Part shown: piece after piece, positions 11,958 to 22,440 of the stretch
How positions within the stretch are numbered: the stretch's first letter is position 1
How the letters are laid out: the number at the start of each line of letters is the position of its first letter
Assembly (NCBI GenBank): GCA_033064195.1
Contig: JARBJD010000016.1
Coordinates: forward strand, 1-64,000
Reading direction: 5' to 3'
DNA length: 64,000 nucleotides
From: Blattamonas nauphoetae
Lineage: Eukaryota > Preaxostyla > Oxymonadida
The notes under the pieces: model-generated
The model's input: only the letters and a program-made list of their open reading frames with translations
Told to the model about the DNA's origin: nothing
Databases searched by the model: none
Position numbers and translations under genes: made by a program

Positions 11958-12775
11958 GCACATTTTTTTTCTTCCCTTGTCCTCCATCCATCACCCTTGT
12001 CCCTCAACTAACCCCAAATCTCCTTCACAACACTCCAAAGTCATTTTTCATTCCTCATTCTTGAAGTCACTTTCATATCTCTTAATCACTAACAATCTTA
12101 ATTCAATCTTGAATATTTCCTTCTCGTTTCCTCTCAGCATCAAAACTTTCTCACAAACAACAAAACGAGTGTCGTGAGGACGATAGTTGAGAGAACATCG
12201 CCAACCGTCATAAGATCATCCCGTCAATTGTTTTTTTCTCAGTCTGATTAGATTTCTGGCGGGAAGATTTTGAAAAAAAACACTTATTAGCAGCTATTTG
12301 AGGTGTGACAAGAGTAGTTGGAGAGAGACAGGAAAAGTTGAAAAAAGAATGGCGACGGTTGGTTTCGATGTAGGCTCGAACTTTTCTATGATGTCAAAAA
12401 TATTAACCCATATTACCAACTTGTGGCGAGGATCCGACGGATCGCGGTCGGCTTCAGATCTTCGTCTTCGAACCTCTTATTGAACTTTTCACTTGATTTT
12501 TCCAATCTTTCTTGTTTTTTAATGCAATTAAATGGTGAACATCGACACTGTTTTCAATATTGACGACAAATTTCCCATAATTTTCACTTTTTCCATTTCA
12601 CCATTCATTATCACACTTGCTCACTTCATTTTAGCTGCATTCACCTTCTTTTTACCTCATTCAGAGATACAGTCGGAATAGTTCAACATCGCAGGCAAAT
12701 AATTCAACATCGAACAATCGTGTTCATTTCTAAATGAGTACAATTCAATTCAGAACTAGTCGAGCTGAATTGAGA
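11958..12775. other. AT-rich spacer with a transposon-end-like motif
   Basis: No gene is recognised. At 12666-12711 the sequence ATACAGTCGGAATAGTTCAA followed by CATCG and a second ATTCAACATCG closely resembles the terminus of the inverted-repeat element at 42612 (TACAGTCTGAATAGTTCAAA). This suggests a solo end of a related element directly upstream of the metallopeptidase array. Confidence 0.45.
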
Positions 12776-12944
12776 AAAAGTGATCGGAAAGATGATCGGG
12801 TGAAATGTGGATCACATTTTAAAACTCCTGTCTACACCTTTTTTAACAGATAAATTCAACAATTTTAGTCTATTTAGGTCTAACCAGATGCGATTGGCTA
12901 TTTTTCATGATGTGGCAATCAGGCGTATCATGCCAGAAAACGAT

Positions 12945-14048
12945 TTAGAAAGAAGGAAGTTTCTCGGTATCAATTCCAACTGAGCGTACGAGGGCTGCGG
13001 CGAGTTCTTGCCAATACTTCACAACATCTTTACCGTGTTCTGAAGGATTGATGACTTGAAAATTACAATGGTGTCCCCAGCGAACAAACCGAGTCTCAGG
13101 ATCTGCAGACAAAACAGTACCGTATTCCAACACACGTTGGACAGGTTGCCGATGCATTCCTGTGCCTTCATATTGTGGAAATGTCAGAAATTGTGGCGGG
13201 TCCGGAACTGTCAAATGGTTCTTCTTGTAGAGATCCAGAACCTGACGAAGGAGTTCCCCATCACTGAATTGAGACTTTCTTTTACTGGCTCTACGGATCG
13301 AGCTTTGTGAACGATGTTCTGGTAAAATATTGGGTAAGTCATCATACTGTCCATTCCAGGCACTTTGAAAGACGGAAACTGCGGTGAAAAGTGGCTGTAA
13401 TGCTTGTTCTTTAGTTGTCCATGGCGCAAATGAAGACAGGATCCAATTTTGAACTGATTGTTTGGCAGGGTTAAAGTCTTTGATGCGTCCTCGATGATTT
13501 GTTTCCAGAAGAATTTGAGTCGCTTTATGTCGCAGTTTACCGATTACCCGCGCGATCAAATGGTCATAGCGTTTTCTGTTCGCGGCTATCATAGACAGTT
13601 CTGTCGGAGTTTCGTAGTCTGTCAGTGAAGGTGACTCCATGAACTGAAGAACGTGGCCCAGCTCATGACCAAGGGTGACTGAAAGAGGATAGATTGCCCG
13701 GAAGAAACCCAACGATCTGTCTTTCTTCCGTTTTAGAAACGTATGCTGCATATCCAAGTTGACATCATCCAAATTGATATCCATTCGAATGATTCCAGCA
13801 GCGGTGTCCGGTACAACCGCCGTGTCATACCCTCCCGTGACTAAATTGATGGTCAATTGCCATTGGCGAGGCGGGGTTGTCCTGAGCTTTTCCAAAACTT
13901 CTGCAGAAAGAGAATGACCGATTGGAGTGGCTAGCAAAGTTGCAAGAGACTGCCGAAGCAATTTTCGCTTTTCGACCGGAACGTCACATACTGAAGTAAG
14001 TGTTACTACGTCCTCAGAAGCCTGAACAAACTCCAGAATACGATCCAT
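12945..14048 (-). CDS. HExxH zinc metallopeptidase-like protein, array copy 1
   Basis: This is a 367-residue intronless frame starting MDRILEFVQASEDVVTL and ending in TAA. Around residue 128 it has TLGHELGHVLQFMES, a classic HExxH zinc-binding and catalytic motif on a predicted helix. The segment ETPTELSMIAANRKRYDHL follows about 17 residues later and offers a glutamate as a possible third ligand, the gluzincin arrangement. The upstream segment with NLDDVNLDMQHTF looks like the beta strand that precedes such helices. There is no signal peptide or membrane segment. I cannot name the family with confidence; compact one-domain peptidases of this layout occur in bacteria, so horizontal origin is possible but unproven. 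This copy has a threonine where copies 2 and 3 have asparagine in the QWQLxINLVTGG stretch. Confidence 0.65.
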   Translation of the reverse strand: MDRILEFVQASEDVVTLTSVCDVPVEKRKLLRQSLATLLATPIGHSLSAEVLEKLRTTPPRQWQLTINLVTGGYDTAVVPDTAAGIIRMDINLDDVNLDMQHTFLKRKKDRSLGFFRAIYPLSVTLGHELGHVLQFMESPSLTDYETPTELSMIAANRKRYDHLIARVIGKLRHKATQILLETNHRGRIKDFNPAKQSVQNWILSSFAPWTTKEQALQPLFTAVSVFQSAWNGQYDDLPNILPEHRSQSSIRRASKRKSQFSDGELLRQVLDLYKKNHLTVPDPPQFLTFPQYEGTGMHRQPVQRVLEYGTVLSADPETRFVRWGHHCNFQVINPSEHGKDVVKYWQELAAALVRSVGIDTEKLPSF

Positions 14049-14312
14049 AGACTCCCGAAGTGACGTGGTCTCAATTGTTCGTTTTCCTTCTCAATTTTGT
14101 GTTCATTTGATCTCAATTCTATTCAAACCTGTCTAATATTGTGAAAAGTGATTGGAAAGATGATCGGGTGAAATGTGGATCACATTTTAAAACTCCTGTC
14201 TACACCTTTTTTAACAGATAAATTCAACAATTTTAGTCTATTTAGGTCTAACCAGATGCGATTGGCTATTTTTCATGATGTGGCAATCAGGCGTATCATG
14301 CCAGAAAACGAT

Positions 14313-15415
14313 TTAGAAAGAAGGAAGTTTCTCGGTATCAATTCCAACTGAGCGTACGAGGGCTGCGGCGAGTTCTTGCCAATACTTCACAACATCTTTA
14401 CCGTGTTCTGAAGGATTGATGACTTGAAAATTACAATGGTGTCCCCAGCGAACAAACCGAGTCTCAGGATCTGCAGACAAAACAGTACCGTATTCCAACA
14501 CACGTTGGACAGGTTGCCGATGCATTCCTGTGCCTTCATATTGTGGAAATGTCAGAAATTGTGGCGGGTCCGGAACTGTCAAATGGTTCTTCTTGTAGAG
14601 ATCCAGAACCTGACGAAGGAGTTCCCCATCACTGAATTGAGACTTTCTTTACTGGCTCTACGGATCGAGCTTTGTGAACGATGTTCTGGTAAAATATTGG
14701 GTAAGTCATCATACTGTCCATTCCAGGCACTTTGAAAGACGGAAACTGCGGTGAAAAGTGGCTGTAATGCTTGTTCTTTAGTTGTCCATGGCGCAAATGA
14801 AGACAGGATCCAATTTTGAACTGATTGTTTGGCAGGGTTAAAGTCTTTGATGCGTCCTCGATGATTTGTTTCCAGAAGAATTTGAGTCGCTTTATGTCGC
14901 AGTTTACCGATTACCCGCGCGATCAAATGGTCATAGCGTTTTCTGTTCGCGGCTATCATAGACAGTTCTGTCGGAGTTTCGTAGTCTGTCAGTGAAGGTG
15001 ACTCCATGAACTGAAGAACGTGGCCCAGCTCATGACCAAGGGTGACTGAAAGAGGATAGATTGCCCGGAAGAAACCCAACGATCTGTCTTTCTTCCGTTT
15101 TAGAAACGTATGCTGCATATCCAAGTTGACATCATCCAAATTGATATCCATTCGAATGATTCCAGCAGCGGTGTCCGGTACAACCGCCGTGTCATACCCT
15201 CCCGTGACTAAATTGATGTTCAATTGCCATTGGCGAGGCGGGGTTGTCCTGAGCTTTTCCAAAACTTCTGCAGAAAGAGAATGACCGATTGGAGTGGCTA
15301 GCAAAGTTGCAAGAGACTGCCGAAGCAATTTTCGCTTTTCGACCGGAACGTCACATACTGAAGTAAGTGTTACTACGTCCTCAGAAGCCTGAACAAACTC
15401 CAGAATACGATCCAT
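14313..15415 (-). pseudogene. HExxH metallopeptidase-like gene, array copy 2, broken
   Basis: This is the second copy of the same gene, nearly identical in sequence to copies 1 and 3. The catalytic HELGH region is present, but the copy no longer reads as one frame and looks broken about once. It shares with copy 3 the asparagine variant in the QWQLNINLVTGG stretch, so copies 2 and 3 are closer to each other than to copy 1. An assembly or base-calling error is an alternative explanation for the break. Confidence 0.65.
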
Positions 15416-15679
15416 AGACTCCCGAAGTGACGTGGTCTCAATTGTTCGTTTTCCTTCTCAATTTTGTGTTCATTTGATCTCAATTCTATTCAAACCTGTC
15501 TAATATTGTGAAAAGTGATTGGAAAGATGATCGGGTGAAATGTGGATCACATTTTAAAACTCCTGTCTACACCTTTTTTAACAGATAAATTCAACAATTT
15601 TAGTCTATTTAGGTCTAACCAGATGCGATTGGCTATTTTTCATGATGTGGCAATCAGGCGTATCATGCCAGAAAACGAT

Positions 15680-16783
15680 TTAGAAAGAAGGAAGTTTCTC
15701 GGTATCAATTCCAACTGAGCGTACGAGGGCTGCGGCGAGTTCTTGCCAATACTTCACAACATCTTTACCGTGTTCTGAAGGATTGATGACTTGAAAATTA
15801 CAATGGTGTCCCCAGCGAACAAACCGAGTCTCAGGATCTGCAGACAAAACAGTACCGTATTCCAACACACGTTGGACAGGTTGCCGATGCATTCCTGTGC
15901 CTTCATATTGTGGAAATGTCAGAAATTGTGGCGGGTCCGGAACTGTCAAATGGTTCTTCTTGTAGAGATCCAGAACCTGACGAAGGAGTTCCCCATCACT
16001 GAATTGAGACTTTCTTTTACTGGCTCTACGGATCGAGCTTTGTGAACGATGTTCTGGTAAAATATTGGGTAAGTCATCATACTGTCCATTCCAGGCACTT
16101 TGAAAGACGGAAACTGCGGTGAAAAGTGGCTGTAATGCTTGTTCTTTAGTTGTCCATGGCGCAAATGAAGACAGGATCCAATTTTGAACTGATTGTTTGG
16201 CAGGGTTAAAGTCTTTGATGCGTCCTCGATGATTTGTTTCCAGAAGAATTTGAGTCGCTTTATGTCGCAGTTTACCGATTACCCGCGCGATCAAATGGTC
16301 ATAGCGTTTTCTGTTCGCGGCTATCATAGACAGTTCTGTCGGAGTTTCGTAGTCTGTCAGTGAAGGTGACTCCATGAACTGAAGAACGTGGCCCAGCTCA
16401 TGACCAAGGGTGACTGAAAGAGGATAGATTGCCCGGAAGAAACCCAACGATCTGTCTTTCTTCCGTTTTAGAAACGTATGCTGCATATCCAAGTTGACAT
16501 CATCCAAATTGATATCCATTCGAATGATTCCAGCAGCGGTGTCCGGTACAACCGCCGTGTCATACCCTCCCGTGACTAAATTGATGTTCAATTGCCATTG
16601 GCGAGGCGGGGTTGTCCTGAGCTTTTCCAAAACTTCTGCAGAAAGAGAATGACCGATTGGAGTGGCTAGCAAAGTTGCAAGAGACTGCCGAAGCAATTTT
16701 CGCTTTTCGACCGGAACGTCACATACTGAAGTAAGTGTTACTACGTCCTCAGAAGCCTGAACAAACTCCAGAATACGATCCAT
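15680..16783 (-). CDS. HExxH metallopeptidase-like protein, array copy 3
   Basis: The frame is a full-length 367-residue open frame, the same as copy 1 apart from the QWQL(N)INLVTGG position. HELGH is intact. The spacer before it (16784-16900) repeats the one before copies 1 and 2, which suggests each unit carries its own promoter. No intron is evident, and the gene ends in TAA as in copy 1. Confidence 0.65.
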   Translation of the reverse strand: MDRILEFVQASEDVVTLTSVCDVPVEKRKLLRQSLATLLATPIGHSLSAEVLEKLRTTPPRQWQLNINLVTGGYDTAVVPDTAAGIIRMDINLDDVNLDMQHTFLKRKKDRSLGFFRAIYPLSVTLGHELGHVLQFMESPSLTDYETPTELSMIAANRKRYDHLIARVIGKLRHKATQILLETNHRGRIKDFNPAKQSVQNWILSSFAPWTTKEQALQPLFTAVSVFQSAWNGQYDDLPNILPEHRSQSSIRRASKRKSQFSDGELLRQVLDLYKKNHLTVPDPPQFLTFPQYEGTGMHRQPVQRVLEYGTVLSADPETRFVRWGHHCNFQVINPSEHGKDVVKYWQELAAALVRSVGIDTEKLPSF

Positions 16784-17048
16784 AGACTCCCGAAGTGACG
16801 TGGTCTCAATTGTTCGTTTTCCTTCTCAATTTTGTGTTCATTTGATCTCAATTCTATTCAAACCTGTCTAATATTGTGAAAAAGTGATTGGAAAGATGAT
16901 CGGGTGAAATGTGGATCACATTTTAAAACTCCTGTCTACACCTTTTTTAACAGATAAATTCAACAATTTTAGTCTATTTAGGTCTAACCAGATGCGATTG
17001 GCTATTTTTCATGATGTGGCAATCAGGCGTATCATGCCAGAAAACGAT

Positions 17049-17450
17049 TTAGAAAGAAGGAAGTTTCTCGGTATCAATTCCAACTGAGCGTACGAGGGCT
17101 GCGGCGAGTTCTTGCCAATACTTCACAACATCTTTACCGTGTTCTGAAGGATTGATGACTTGAAAATTACAATGGTGTCCCCAGCGAACAAACCGAGTCT
17201 CAGGATCTGCAGACAAAACAGTACCGTATTCCAACACACGTTGGACAGGTTGCCGATGCATTCCTGTGCCTTCATATTGTGGAAATGTCAGAAATTGTGG
17301 CGGGTCCGGAACTGTCAAATGGTTCTTCTTGTAGAGATCCAGAACCTGACGAAGGAGTTCCCCATCACTGAATTGAGACTTTCTTTTACTGGCTCTACGG
17401 ATCGAGCTTTGTGAACGATGTTCTGGTAAAATATTGGGTAGGTCATCATT
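17049..17450 (-). pseudogene. HExxH metallopeptidase-like gene, array copy 4, truncated
   Basis: Only the C-terminal third of the gene is present (about 133 residues, from the DDLPNILPEHRSQSS region to the end). The catalytic half is absent. The break lies at about 17,450, where the sequence switches to an AT-rich fold-back element. Confidence 0.75.
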
Positions 17451-17862
17451 TCTCCACAACTAGCCATCCGTTTTGAATCAAACAAAGTACAGTATAGTCG
17501 GGTAGATCTCGACAAAAGGTGCTCATAAAATAAACCGATTTTTTTCCTAAGAAATGTTTTCGAGAAAAATATGGGTTATTTTCTATTTTCCGAAATACCC
17601 AGAATTGTTTCTCCACTTTTTTGTAAAATGTTCGTTTCACCAAAAAATGTTTGGATGAAAAATTTTGTCGAAATCGATTCACTGGTTGTTGAGATATTGC
17701 CAAAACGATTGTTTTCATCGGGCAAAAGGGGGTATTGTGAGGTTTTCATGGGATTGCATAGGAGTACATTTCTATTTTTGCATTTTTTTCTTTGTTTGAC
17801 CAATATTGATTTTTCCAGAAAAAGGGCCGGATGGGTGACATGGGACATGTTGGTCACACAAC
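17450..17862. mobile_element. TA-flanked fold-back MITE, copy A (left part missing)
   Basis: Family features are CTCCACAACYAGMCATCCGT, then GATCTCGRCAAAA, a cluster of T-runs, and GTTGTTGAGATATTGCCAAA. The right end, GGTCACACAAC, is followed by TA at 17863-17864. The end matches, in reverse complement, the GTTGTGTCACCAA terminus of copy D. The left end is lost at the junction with metallopeptidase unit 4. No protein is encoded, so the element is non-autonomous. Confidence 0.6.
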
Positions 17863-17884
17863 TATTATTGACAAATTTATAAAA

Positions 17885-18345
17885 TATACACATTTTTTTA
17901 ACTTTACGACGTCATATCTCCACAACCAGACATCCGTTTTGAACCAAATAAAGTACATTATATTCGTAAAGATCTCGCCAAAAAATGATCAAAAAAGAAA
18001 GACTTTTTTCTTCGAGAGTTTTATCGAGAAAATAAGGGTTTTTTGGACTTTTCCCAGAAACCCACAATTTTTTCAAAATTCTACCAAAATGTTCGAATCA
18101 TCAAAAAAAGGATCTGGATAAGATTTCATCAAAATTGGTTCACTGGTTGTTGAGATCTTGCCACAATGAATGTGTTGAATCGGCCAAAAACATGCCTTAT
18201 ACAGTTTTCTCAGCAAGTACTTGGAATTTTTATGAAATTGTCTTTTTTTCTTAGTTGGACCATATCTCAAAGTTTTTGGGAAAATCTCGATTTATGGTGG
18301 GTTCATGAATTTCGGCGCTTTTCTGAAGGCACAACAATTCTTCTT
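17885..18345. mobile_element. Fold-back MITE family, copy B (internal part, diverged)
   Basis: The same order of motifs as copy A is present: CTCCACAACCAGACATCCGT near 17918, AAAGATCTCGCC near 17970, GTTCACTGGTTGTTGAGATC near 18140, and TTCTTAGTTGGACCA near 18250. Clear terminal inverted repeats are not visible. It lies head-to-tail with copy A. Confidence 0.5.
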
Positions 18346-18549
18346 GATTAAATTGACCTGCCGTCACAATACAGTGCCCGCAAGATTTTTCTGCGGTTGA
18401 AAGGAGATTGAGACGAACTTTCAAACCTTTTCCATTTCACTTGTTTGTGTTTTATGAGTTCTTTAACAAAGGAGCAACTTCAACATATTCGACTGTGATT
18501 GATCAAAACCAGAATATTGAAAAAATCCCTCTGTTCTCTCTCGAATCCT

Positions 18550-18990
18550 TTCCTTCGTATTTTGTTTATCCTCCTTTTTCCTTGATGACCGCTTCTATCC
18601 TTCTAGGCATCGAGACAATCAAATTTTGTATCAGGGAAAGTGGACAGGAGTGCCACACAGCTGACAGTTGGTCTCGAAGTTGTTCAACAGTTTTGATCTC
18701 TTTTGATTTGATTCTGTCTTTTAGGGAATGAAAGACGTTCTCAATTGGATTGAGATCGGGCGAATATGGAGGCCACCCGACTGTTTCCCAGCCATTCATA
18801 CTTTCACCAGGTCATTTTCCAGGTGCTCCTCCAGAATTCGAATCAGTCCAGCAGATGTAAGAGTCGTGTCTTTGATCGGATGGATGGATCCAACTCCATT
18901 CCATCCGATCGAAGCCCATATCATGATTTTGGGAGTAGTGTATATGTCGATTCTCTATATCTACCTACTTCCCAATTTGTACGGAATAAA
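18550..18990 (-). pseudogene. Tc1/mariner transposase relic, internally deleted
   Basis: Read on the minus strand, MIWASIGWNGVGSIHPI and a following helix (TSAGLIRILEEHLENDL) match the middle of Tc1 transposases. WPPYSPDLNPIENVFHSLK with the C-terminal helices (about 18566-18790) matches their end, including the glutamate of the DDE triad. The segment between them that normally holds the second catalytic aspartate (family motif QQDNAPxH) is missing. A stop separates the two parts. It is therefore a dead copy. Confidence 0.75.
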
Positions 18991-19061
18991 TCACTTTTGA
19001 CCTCAAAAACACACATTTGTCGACTCTTCGATTTTAATGAAATTTGGACCTCATTCTTATA

Positions 19062-19646
19062 GTAGTGTCAATAATCCACGCCATGTCAATAATCCACGAT
19101 CTGTTAAGGATAAATCACAATTGGTCTAACTATGAATAAAATAAAATTTTAGATTTATTTGACGACAAAAATTTGTGAGTGCCTCATATCGCCCTATAGG
19201 AAAATGCACACATTTTTTGAAACTTTTTGGAGTCATTTCTCCACGACCAGACGTCCGTTTTGGACCGAAGAAAAAGCATTTTATCGTATATATATCGATC
19301 AAAGACACTCCAAAAAAAAAACAAAATTTCCCATGATACTTTTCTGGGCGAAAAATAGCGTTTTTTCACATCGTCCCAGAGACCCATGATTTTTTCTTGA
19401 ATTTTTTTTCAAAATATTCATTTCTCCGAAAAAACGATTCTACAAAAAAGTTCATCAAAATCGGTTCACAGGTTGTGAAGATATTGCCGAAACACTTTTT
19501 TTGAAGGCAAAAAGGGGTATTTTGAGGTTTTCTCGGAATAGAGTCGAGATATAATTCTAAAATTTTATTTTTTTCTTAGTTAGACCAATTGTGATTTATC
19601 CTTGACAGATCGTGAATTATTGATTTTCTTGGATTATTGACACTAC
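19062..19646. mobile_element. TA-flanked fold-back MITE, copy C (complete)
   Basis: The element starts GTAGTGTCAATAATCC and ends GGATTATTGACACTAC, with TA duplicated at 19060-19061 and 19647-19648. About 65 bp at each end are inverted repeats (ATAAATCACAATTGGTCTAA against TTAGACCAATTGTGATTTAT). The interior carries the CCACGACCAGACGTCCGTTT and GTTCACAGGTTGTGAAGATA motifs of the family. The TA duplication points to mobilisation by a Tc1/mariner-type transposase. There is no coding capacity. Confidence 0.75.
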
Positions 19647-19739
19647 TAGTACATTTTTCGATGAAATATAGTCCTAAAATGAAATACATCGATCTAATGA
19701 CAGATCAATTAGCATGATCATTTGGAGGTTGTTTCCAAA

Positions 19740-20110
19740 TGCAATTGGTGTCATTGTGTCAATGCAAAAATGGGAGATTTTCTTTTATTTATTTTTGGGA
19801 GGTCCACAGGTCCACAAGTCCACAAAGTCCACAGTCTAGTTAGAAATTATTGTGGATATTTGTAAAATGAACTTTTCTTGGGCTCACAGCTGGCATAAAA
19901 CATAAATCAGTTTTGTATTTGTGGACTTTTAACTTTTGATACCACAATTTTCTTCATATTGTTGAATGACAGTAGACAATGAAAATAAAAAATGAGACTA
20001 GTTTGATTGAAGGAGGTTCTCTTTGTTCAATGTGCAATGTGGACTTGTGGACCCGTGGATTTATAAATACAATACATTCTCCCATTTTTCCATTGACAGA
20101 ATGACATAAA
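19740..20110. mobile_element. Small inverted-repeat element with GTCCAC repeats
   Basis: AGGTCCACAGGTCCACAAGT (about 19800-19820) is mirrored by GTGGACTTGTGGACCCGTGG (about 20040). Outside these, GTGTCATTGTGTCAATGC with an AAAATGGGAGA block (about 19749-19782) is mirrored by TCTCCCATTTTTCCATTGAC (about 20078). The whole looks like a degenerate MITE of roughly 370 bp. Its exact ends and target duplication are not resolved. Confidence 0.45.
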
Positions 20111-20336
20111 TATCACGATTAAAATTTCATCTTTTCCTTATGCCAATTGATATGTCACTAAATCGACTGGTCCACCCGTCCACGGTGCAGGAGCACATCC
20201 AGAATGCACCAGAATGACGTGCACTACCTCCCCATACATATGTGGCATCGGCATCTTGTTTTGGTCAAATTTGATTCTTTAACTTTTTTCACTCTTATTT
20301 ATGAAAATTAAAATAATGAATTGTTAAAAATTAATA

Positions 20337-20938
20337 GTTGTGTCACCAATATGTCCCATGTCACCAATCCGGCCTTTTTTCTGGAAAAAGCAATATCGGT
20401 CAAACTAAGAAAAATCTGAACTTTATGAATTATGCTCCCACGCGATCCTGAGAAAACCGCAAAATATCCCCTTTTGCCCGATGAAAAAAATCGTATTGGC
20501 AATATCTCAACAACCAGTGAATTGATTTCGATGAAACTTTTCACAGAAACGTTTTTTGGTGGAACGAACATTTGGGCAAAATTTTGGAGACAAAATTCTG
20601 GGTATTTGGGAAAATCGGAAAAAACCCATATTTTTCTCGACAAAATATTCTTCGGAAAAAAATCCTTATACTTTTTGTTCATCTTTTGTCGAGATCTATC
20701 CGACTATAATGCCTTCTATTTGATTTAAAATGGATGGTTAGTTGTGGAGAAATGAGGGCAAAAAGTTGAAAAAAATGGGTGTATTCGAAACGTTCAAGGT
20801 ATTTTGAGGTTTTCTCGGGATCGGGTGGGAGGATAATTCTAAAATTTTTGTTTTTTCTTAGTTTGACCAAAATGGTCCCACACAGAAAAAACCCGGATTG
20901 GTGACACCGGACGGTTTGGTGACACCACGATACGGAAA
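20337..20938. mobile_element. TA-flanked fold-back MITE, copy D
   Basis: The left end is GTTGTGTCACCAATATGTCC and the right end is the reverse complement of GTGGTGTCACCAAACCGTCC. A second GTGTCACCAATCCGG block lies just inside both ends. TA precedes the left end (20335-20336) but the right flank is GA, so the duplication is imperfect. The interior has the family motifs in the opposite orientation to copies A-C. It is non-coding. Confidence 0.65.
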
Positions 20939-21957
20939 TAAAAAAACAATTTTTCAAAATTAACATTAATTTTTGCGATCATCCAAAATTGTTCTGACAA
21001 GGTTAATATCGGTCTGACGAGTTTATAGATGACGTGTGTCGTGTGATCTGAGAAGTATTTCTGCAGTTATGGGTTGTCCAAAAATAAACGCTAAACTTTT
21101 TCACTTTTCTGATGTTTTAATTGGGTCAGAATTTTTGACATCTTTCAAAAGTCCGAAGACCAACATTCAAAACTATTCTCCTCTCTTGGTCGAGAAATGA
21201 ATCAACCTTTCTCTAGAATAGGTGGATGACATGATTAAATATTCTTTTCGAGATCTTTGATCAAGCTGCGACTAGAGTGGTTAATTGCTTTTTTTGAATG
21301 TTGGTCTTCGGACTTTTGAATGATGTCAAAAATTCTGACCCAATTTGTCTATGAAGAGGAGATCCAGACAAAGTTTGAAAAATACAATTTTGAGCTTCGA
21401 CCACACAAACCTCTTCCAAGGTCAATCCCGATCTGCTGAGTTCATTTCTGATGTTTTCAGAGTGTTCTGAACAGTAGTTCTTGAGATATGGGTGATCCAA
21501 AAATGAACGTTAAACTGTTTTAACTTTCTGATTTATTTATTTGAATATGAAGAGGAGTTGTTGGCCAAGTTCAAGTATTGAGCCCTCAACGAAATGTTCC
21601 AAGATACCCAGGCAAAATGGTGCCCTGGTGACTGATGCGCAGAACGAATTGGAGGTTGGATTGGAGACGGATGATCGAAAGATTGTCCCCGGGGTTCATG
21701 TTGGCTTCAGATTCTTTTAAAGAACTTGACCGTAAAAAATGCCCACCCAAGACTTAACCCTTCAAGGACTTCGCCAGCAGCAGTCATTTAGAAGGATCGC
21801 GATAGAACGATCCCCAAAGGAGTATCGGGGTGTCTATAGGAAGCTCGTACGAACGTGGGAAGGAACGTCTCTTCGGTTATTTTTGTTCTGTTTGTTTTGC
21901 AGACTTCAATAATAATCGTTAAACTTTTTTATTTTTCCATCTTTTACTTTGCAATAA
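20939..21957. other. Repeat-rich non-coding stretch left of the Polinton-like fossil
   Basis: A 50-bp inverted repeat lies at 21123-21172 and 21292-21341 (GGGTCAGAATTTTTGACATC and its mirror) with one visible mismatch. Two direct blocks of about 46 bp containing CCAAAAATRAACGYTAAACT occur at about 21072-21117 and 21487-21532. A minus-strand open frame at 21261-21500 shows no recognisable domain. No gene is called. Confidence 0.5.
21917..21957 (+). promoter_or_regulatory. Promoter-like A/T block shared by adjacent frames
   Basis: ATCGTTAAACTTTTTTATTT followed by TTCC lies about 40 bp before the ATG at 21958. A close match, ACAGAACTTTTTTATTTTTC, lies about 40 bp before the ATG at 22441. Two further relatives are at about 21088 and 21508. 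Position and spacing suggest a promoter block of the mobile element to which these frames belong. This is inference. Confidence 0.4.
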
Positions 21958-22314
21958 ATGACACACCAACTCACACCAAGCGAACTGAACAGCATGTTAA
22001 GTATTGAACAATTCATACTTGTTAACGAACCAGTCCTGACTCGTCGTGGAACATCATATCTGACTCATGGAACTTTTGACTATGCTACTGAAGATAAACC
22101 AGAGGAGGTGCTTCGAGTATATGTTTCATCATTCATCAGAGGGACAAGACTACATCTGGATCCAAGCTGGTATCATCGATTTGATGACTATTGCACAAAA
22201 GAAAAATTCATTGAATCCCTTCCCAGTGAGAATTGTGAACTTGTTGATGAAGACAAAACTTCAGAATCAGTGGTGAGTACAAGAGAGTTCTTGTTCCTTT
22301 TCAATTTCGAGTGA
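21958..22314 (+). CDS. Unrecognised small protein frame, 118 residues
   Basis: The frame starts MTHQLTPSELNSMLSIEQF and ends in TGA. Its content is mixed alpha/beta-like and acidic, with HLDPSWYHRFDDYC in the middle. No domain is recognised. It shares an upstream A/T block with the next frame and lies 126 bp before it on the same strand, so it probably belongs to the same element. It may be the start of a longer gene, because the last codons coincide with a GTGAGT splice-like site near 22273. Confidence 0.4.
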   Translation: MTHQLTPSELNSMLSIEQFILVNEPVLTRRGTSYLTHGTFDYATEDKPEEVLRVYVSSFIRGTRLHLDPSWYHRFDDYCTKEKFIESLPSENCELVDEDKTSESVVSTREFLFLFNFE

Positions 22315-22440
22315 TTGGAGATGATCTCATATACAAAATTAGACTTGATGAATGGTTGGGAACAAAAACAAAGCCACATTTGAGAAAACAAAAATAAACA
22401 CAGAACTTTTTTATTTTTCAACTCTTTAATTTGAATAAAA

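Larger units (their letters stand above)
12776..17450. repeat. Tandem array of about 1,368-bp metallopeptidase units (3 units plus a partial fourth)
   Basis: Units begin at about 12,776, 14,144, 15,511 and 16,880 with GTGATYGGAAAGATGATCGG. Equivalent gene ends lie at 12945, 14313, 15680 and 17049, giving a spacing of 1367-1369 bp. Each unit holds one minus-strand gene plus about 260 bp of spacer. The copies are almost identical over kilobases, with only isolated differences seen by eye, so the amplification looks recent or homogenised. The fourth unit stops at about 17,450 where AT-rich fold-back repeat sequence begins, so the array was cut by or against that element. Collapse or false expansion in assembly is the main alternative. 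Confidence 0.9.

Noticed and set aside
8590-12177. 1195-codon plus-strand frame (and 1067-codon minus-strand frame) through minisatellite 2 as a giant Pro-rich protein gene
   Set aside because: Openness follows from the repeat unit lacking stops in any frame of either strand; flanking codons look like AT-rich non-coding DNA and unit-length changes would shift any frame repeatedly.
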